Positions 60,543-64,000 of a DNA stretch of 64,000 nt are shown piece by piece. Made by a program: the position numbers and the translations under genes. The stretch spans positions 186,001-250,000 of the forward strand of contig NZ_BOPG01000033.1 of the NCBI RefSeq assembly GCF_016863635.1, written 5' to 3'. The notes beneath the pieces were generated by a model. It did not search any database. It was not told the origin of the DNA and saw only the letters and a list, made by a program, of their open reading frames with translations. Origin of the DNA: Virgisporangium aurantiacum. GTDB taxonomy: Bacteria > Actinomycetota > Actinomycetes > Mycobacteriales > Micromonosporaceae. Position 1 is the stretch's first letter, and the number at the start of each line of letters is the position of its first letter.

Positions 60543-62390
60543 ATGGACCTGCGGCTGCTCGGTCCGGTGGAGGCGTACAACCGCCGCGGTGAACGTCTCG
60601 CGCTCGGGCCGCCGCAGCGCCGCGCCGTGCTCGCGGTCCTGGCCATCGACGCCAACCGGGTGGTCTCCACGGAGCGGCTGACCCGCCTGGTCTGGTCCGG
60701 CCAGCCGCCGCGGTCGGCGCGCAACGCCTTGCAGGTCAACGTCTCCCACCTGCGGCGGCTGCTCGCCGAGCACACCGACGCCGGTTCGGTGGCGACCCGT
60801 TCGTCGGGGTACGTGCTCGAGACCGATCCGCACAGCGTCGACCTGCACCGCTTCCGGTCCCTTGTGGACAGTGCGGCGGCCGCGTCCGACGACGCCGTGC
60901 GGGTCGACCGGCTCACCGCGGCCCTGCACCTCTGGCGCGGTGACCCGCTGTCCGACCTGCCCGGTGGCGACGCCGCGTACCTGTGCACCGGACTGCTGGA
61001 GCGGCGGTGGGTCGCCGTCGAGGACCGCGTCGCCGCGCAACTGCGGCTGGGCCGGCTGCGGACGGTCCTGGCGGAGCTGCCGGCGCTGATCGCCGAGGCG
61101 CCCCTCCGGGAACGGCTGGCGGGGCAGTACATGACCGCGCTGGTGCGCAGCGGCCGGTCCGCCGACGCCGTCGCGTGCTACCACGCCCTGCGCGAGCGGA
61201 CCCTCGACGGGCTCGGTGTGGAGCCGGGCGCCGCGCTCCAGCGTCTGCTGATCCGGATCCTCCGCGCCGAACCGCTCGCGGAGCCCGGCCCGGAGCCTGG
61301 CCCGGAGCAAGGCCCGGCGCCCGGCCCGGCTCCGGCGCCGGAATCGGTGACCGGCGTGAGGCCGGCCCAACTGCCGGGTACGCCGACCCGCCTGATCGGA
61401 TGCGCCGCCGAGTCGGACGCCCTGGACGGACTGCGGACCGAGGCCGGTCGCGGCGAACGGTCGGTCGTCGCCGCGCTGGTCGGACCGGGCGGCATCGGCA
61501 AGACCACGCTGGCCCTCGGCTGGGCGTGGCGCAACCTCGGCGCCTTTCCGGACGGCCAGCTCTTCGTCGACCTGCACGGCTACGGACCCGGCGATCCCGT
61601 CCCGCCGGACACCGCGCTCGTCGGGTTCCTGCGCGCGCTCGGCGTCACCGACGCGCACGTGCCGCACTCGCCGGCCGAGCGCGCCGCGCTCTACCGGTCC
61701 CGGCTCGCCGGCCGGCGGATGCTGGTGGTGATCGACAACGCGCGGTCCTCGGCGCAGGTCCGGCCGCTGCTGCCGGGTGCGCCGGGCTGCCTGACCATCG
61801 TCACCAGCCGCAACCGCCTGGACGGGCTGGCGGTCCGGGACGGCGCCCGGGTGCTGACGGTGCCGGCGTTCACCGACGAGCAGGCGCTGGCGCTGCTCGC
61901 GGACGCGGCCGGCGGGGAGCGGCTCGCCGCCGAACCCGGGCCGGCCCGGCGGCTCGCCCGGCTGTGCGGGTTCCTGCCGCTCGCGCTGCGGATCGCCGGG
62001 GTCCGGCTGGCCGCCGCGCCGACCGCGACGGTCACCGATCTCGCCGGCGAACTCGCCGACACCCGGCGGCGGTTGGCCGGCCTGTCGGTGGAGGACGACG
62101 ACAGCGCGGTCGGGTCGACGCTGGCCGCCTCGTACCGCGTCCTGCCGGCCGGGGCGGCGCGGCTGCTGCGGGCTCTGGGCGGCGTCCGCGGCACGGATTT
62201 CGGCACGGATTTCGGCCCGCCCGCGGCGGCCGCGCTCACCGGTGTGACGACCGACGAGGCGCGGCTGCTGCTCGACGAACTGGCCGCCGAGCACCTCGTG
62301 ACGGAGACGGGCGAGGGCCGGTACACCATGCCCGACCTGGTCCGGCTGAGCGTCCGCGACGGTAAGAGTTCGCTAAGCGACGGCACCTAG
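60543..62390 (+). CDS. SARP-NB-ARC regulator without TPR domain
   Basis: 615 residues, ATG 60543. OmpR-like HTH 1-95 (RRAVLAVLAIDANRVVSTERL, given from RRAV to RLTR in parts), BTAD 95-240, an EPGP/APGP-rich linker (245-266), and an NB-ARC domain with GPGGIGKTTLA near 318, RMLVVIDNAR and LPLALRIAGVRLA. It ends right after the winged-helix part of the ATPase module, so the TPR sensor half of AfsR is missing. Its final 29 bp, including the stop, hold the promoter of the first small peptide gene. Most likely the pathway-specific activator of that locus. Confidence 0.9.
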   Translation: MDLRLLGPVEAYNRRGERLALGPPQRRAVLAVLAIDANRVVSTERLTRLVWSGQPPRSARNALQVNVSHLRRLLAEHTDAGSVATRSSGYVLETDPHSVDLHRFRSLVDSAAAASDDAVRVDRLTAALHLWRGDPLSDLPGGDAAYLCTGLLERRWVAVEDRVAAQLRLGRLRTVLAELPALIAEAPLRERLAGQYMTALVRSGRSADAVACYHALRERTLDGLGVEPGAALQRLLIRILRAEPLAEPGPEPGPEQGPAPGPAPAPESVTGVRPAQLPGTPTRLIGCAAESDALDGLRTEAGRGERSVVAALVGPGGIGKTTLALGWAWRNLGAFPDGQLFVDLHGYGPGDPVPPDTALVGFLRALGVTDAHVPHSPAERAALYRSRLAGRRMLVVIDNARSSAQVRPLLPGAPGCLTIVTSRNRLDGLAVRDGARVLTVPAFTDEQALALLADAAGGERLAAEPGPARRLARLCGFLPLALRIAGVRLAAAPTATVTDLAGELADTRRRLAGLSVEDDDSAVGSTLAASYRVLPAGAARLLRALGGVRGTDFGTDFGPPAAAALTGVTTDEARLLLDELAAEHLVTETGEGRYTMPDLVRLSVRDGKSSLSDGT

Positions 62391-62393
62391 CGT
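62362..62393 (+). promoter_or_regulatory. SARP-type promoter of small peptide gene 1
   Basis: GTAAGAG-TTCG-CTAAGCG, then 8 bp, then TAGCGT as -10. Two heptamers on an 11-bp period, the second 8 bp before the -10, is the classic SARP layout. The box is inside the end of the SARP gene, and its stop codon TAG is part of the -10. TSS expected near 62400. Confidence 0.8.
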
Positions 62394-62443
62394 CGGCGAC
62401 GGCGGCGCACCGGGCGCCGCCGACAGAACCGGGGAAGGTACAC

Positions 62444-62656
62444 ATGACCCAATTGCTGGACAAGCTGCTCGGCCTGACCGCGAAGAAGGAGACGGTCAGC
62501 GCGAGCTGTCCGCCGGACACCTGGCTGGACGGCTGCTGGCACGTCTACTCCGGGGACGGGACTTTCCTCAGGCGCGAACGCAGGTGGGGCCACACCACCC
62601 CGCAGTGCGGGGCGTACTACACGTACGACAGCGCCTGCCTGTACTGCTGGCAATGA
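62444..62656 (+). CDS. Cys-rich precursor-like peptide 1
   Basis: 70 residues, ATG 62444 with GGGGAAGG upstream. N-terminal leader-like helix (MTQLLDKLLGLTAKKETVSA) shared with peptide 2, followed by a Cys/aromatic-rich part with Cys at 22, 31, 55, 65 and 68 and shared blocks CPPDTWL and TPQCG. No signal peptide. Looks like a ribosomally made peptide that is processed and disulfide- or otherwise crosslinked. Activity unknown. Confidence 0.8.
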   Translation: MTQLLDKLLGLTAKKETVSASCPPDTWLDGCWHVYSGDGTFLRRERRWGHTTPQCGAYYTYDSACLYCWQ

Positions 62657-62670
62657 CGCGGCGGCGGGCG

Positions 62671-62702
62671 ATAAGCGTTCGCTAAGCGGGGGTGCCTAGC
62701 GT
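62671..62702 (+). promoter_or_regulatory. SARP-type promoter of small peptide gene 2
   Basis: ATAAGCG-TTCG-CTAAGCG, then 8 bp, then TAGCGT. Identical in layout to 62362-62393, and the second heptamer, spacer and -10 are the same bases. It gives peptide 2 its own transcript start in addition to read-through from peptide 1. Confidence 0.8.
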
Positions 62703-62755
62703 CGGCGGCGGCAGCGCGGGACCCGCCGCCGCCGACCGAAACCGGGAGGACGCAC

Positions 62756-62965
62756 ATGACCGAACTGCTGGACAAGCTGCTGGGCCTGGCCGCGACGAAG
62801 GAGACCGTCAGCGCGGCCTGCCCGCCGGACACCTGGCTCCACAGCTGCGAGAGCCTCGAACGGGACGGCCGGGTCGTCTGGGCCAAGTGGGTGTGGGCGC
62901 ACCAGACCCCGCAGTGCGGCGTCACCTACACCACCAACTGGAACACCACGGCCTGCCCGGGCTGA
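62756..62965 (+). CDS. Cys-rich precursor-like peptide 2
   Basis: 69 residues, ATG 62756 with GGGAGGA upstream. Leader MTELLDKLLGLAATKETVSA differs from peptide 1 at 4 of 20 positions; the C-terminal part has Cys at 22, 31, 54 and 67 with the same CPPDTWL and TPQCG blocks but a different middle and a PG end. Four Cys would allow two disulfides. Likely a paralogue forming a two-peptide product or a variant. Confidence 0.8.
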   Translation: MTELLDKLLGLAATKETVSAACPPDTWLHSCESLERDGRVVWAKWVWAHQTPQCGVTYTTNWNTTACPG

Positions 62966-62991
62966 TCCGCCGGGCGCCGAGAGGAGACCGC

Positions 62992-63534
62992 ATGCTGACC
63001 GGACTGACCGCCTCGGTGGTGCTGCTGGCACTGCTCACGGCCGTCAACCTCGCACTCGTCCTGCGCCTGGGCAAGCTGTTCCGGGAGCACACCGATTCGC
63101 AGGCGGCCGGCCCGGCGCCCACCGACTTCCCGGTCGGTGGCGAGCCGCCGGAGTTCACCGCCACCACGGTCGACGGTGCCGCGCTCACCGCCGCCGACCT
63201 GGCCGGCGGCCCGGTGCTGGTCGCGTTCCTGTCCACGACCTGCGTACCGTGCCACGACAGCCTGCCGCGGCTGGGGGAGACCGCCGGCGAGCTGGCCCGG
63301 GTCCACAATGGACGGACGATCGCCGTCGTGTCGTCGCCGCCGCACGTGGACCACGCCAGGATGCTCGCCGGGTTGCCGGCCGAGGCCGACGTGGTCACCT
63401 ACACCGACTATCGGACGCCGGTGCACGAGGCGTTCAACGTCACCGCCTACCCCACGTACGTCATGTTCTCCGACGGCGTCGCGGTCTCGGTCTCGACCGA
63501 CGTGCCGGCGGTCCCGGCCGCGGTGCCGGTGTGA
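62992..63534 (+). CDS. membrane-anchored thioredoxin-fold protein (TlpA/MauD-like)
   Basis: 180 residues, ATG 62992 with GAGGAG upstream. One transmembrane helix (3-25), then an extracytoplasmic thioredoxin fold with C84-V-P-C87 (CVPCH) and the cis-Pro loop TAYPTYVMF. It would make, break or shuffle disulfides outside the membrane, fitting the Cys-rich peptides encoded just before. GTGA overlap with the transporter gene. Confidence 0.85.
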   Translation: MLTGLTASVVLLALLTAVNLALVLRLGKLFREHTDSQAAGPAPTDFPVGGEPPEFTATTVDGAALTAADLAGGPVLVAFLSTTCVPCHDSLPRLGETAGELARVHNGRTIAVVSSPPHVDHARMLAGLPAEADVVTYTDYRTPVHEAFNVTAYPTYVMFSDGVAVSVSTDVPAVPAAVPV

Positions 63535-64000
63535 AGCCCACCGCCACGCGTTGGCCCGGCTACCGGGAGACGGCCCGCCGGGCCGCCGATGTGGTGCGGC
63601 TCGGCGTCGTCGCGCATCCCTGGTGTGCGGCGGCCACGCTGGTCACCGGCGTGGTGGCCGGGGTGGCGACCGTGGCCACCGCCTGGTTGACCAAGCTGCT
63701 GCTCGACCGGCTGGCCACCGGCGGCGACCGGACCGCCGCGGTCTGGCTCGCGATCGCGCTCGCCGGGGTGGGTGCCATGGCGCTGGCGCTCCAGCACGTC
63801 GGTCAGTACGCCGCCCAGGTGCTCCAGCGCGCGGTCTCGGCCACCGTGCAGCGCCGGCTGTTCGCGGCGGTGTGCCGGTTCGTCGGGCTGCGGCCGCTGG
63901 AGGAACCGCGCCGGTACGACCAGTTGCGACTCGCCGAACACGCGGGCGAGCAGGCACCGCGGACCGTGACCAACGGCGCGGTGGGGCTGATCCGCTCGGT
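63531..64000 (+). CDS. ABC transporter with fused membrane domain, 5' part
   Basis: The first 156 codons from a GTG at 63531; continues past the window. Hydrophobic helices at about 30-52 and 68-90 and the LQRAVSATVQRRLFAAV pattern are those of exporter-type (ABCB-like) membrane domains. No C39 peptidase is seen at the N-terminus, so leader cleavage, if any, needs another protein. Likely exports the two small peptides. Confidence 0.8.
   Translation, partial: MKPTATRWPGYRETARRAADVVRLGVVAHPWCAAATLVTGVVAGVATVATAWLTKLLLDRLATGGDRTAAVWLAIALAGVGAMALALQHVGQYAAQVLQRAVSATVQRRLFAAVCRFVGLRPLEEPRRYDQLRLAEHAGEQAPRTVTNGAVGLIRS

Noticed and set aside
61276..61340. Repetitive GGAGCCCGGCCC-type tract as a regulatory repeat
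   Set aside because: It encodes the EPGP/APGP linker of the SARP protein in frame; simple-sequence linker expansion explains it.

Overview
The window is 64 kb of very GC-rich DNA with tightly packed genes, ATGA/GTGA stop-start overlaps, many GTG starts and a strong bias to G/C in third codon positions. The gene content points to a filamentous or soil actinomycete, most likely Micromonosporaceae: a LacI-controlled secreted amylase, ricin-lectin pectinases, several ECF sigma factors, SARP/AfsR-type regulators, a DmdR/IdeR-type iron box and an S-adenosyl methyltransferase of the PF04672 type. The family assignment is inference. I see no tRNA, rRNA, CRISPR array, transposase or phage module.

Layout. 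0-4 kb: 5' end of a secreted alpha-amylase, its likely LacI-type repressor and a secreted M19-like metallohydrolase. 4-13 kb: three sigma/anti-sigma-like pairs (BNR-repeat, CU044_5270-like and small membrane partners), a large XRE-NB-ARC-TPR regulator and a DHA2 exporter. 13-17 kb: an iron-siderophore ABC uptake operon under an iron box. 17-22 kb: a YtrA-type GntR operon with its operator, an orphan FetB-like permease, an XRE-cupin regulator divergent from a thioredoxin-reductase-like flavoprotein, and an acyl-CoA ligase. 22-27 kb: a pectinesterase/pectate-lyase bicistron converging on a one-polypeptide ECF sigma factor fused through a zinc-finger and membrane segment to an extracellular beta-helix domain. 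27-30 kb: a polymorphic-toxin-like protein and a candidate immunity protein. 30-38 kb: a ferredoxin-reductase-like enzyme, a methyltransferase, then a TetR-led operon encoding a J-like protein, a minimal GrpE-like protein, an unusual Hsp70 and a partner of unknown function. 38-54 kb: mostly metabolic and house-keeping genes (P450, serine hydrolases, phosphoesterase, methyltransferases, Mrp-like ATPase, Lrp, MFS, SDR, VOC, M48 protease, GGDEF-EAL). 54-57 kb: a trpB-trpA-GntR operon. 57-64 kb: two SARP regulators, two homologous small Cys-rich peptides, a membrane thioredoxin-fold protein and the start of an ABC exporter.

The three loci most worth attention are: (1) the twin Cys-rich peptide locus at the right edge, where both peptide genes carry the same SARP-type promoter (two heptamers with 11-bp period, 8 bp before a TAGCGT -10); (2) the sigma-TM-beta-helix fusion facing a pectin-degradation bicistron, which looks like a one-protein pectin sensor; (3) the compact Hsp70/J-like/mini-GrpE operon. 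Starts, stops and repeats were read directly from the sequence; functions rest on remembered family motifs, with no database search.
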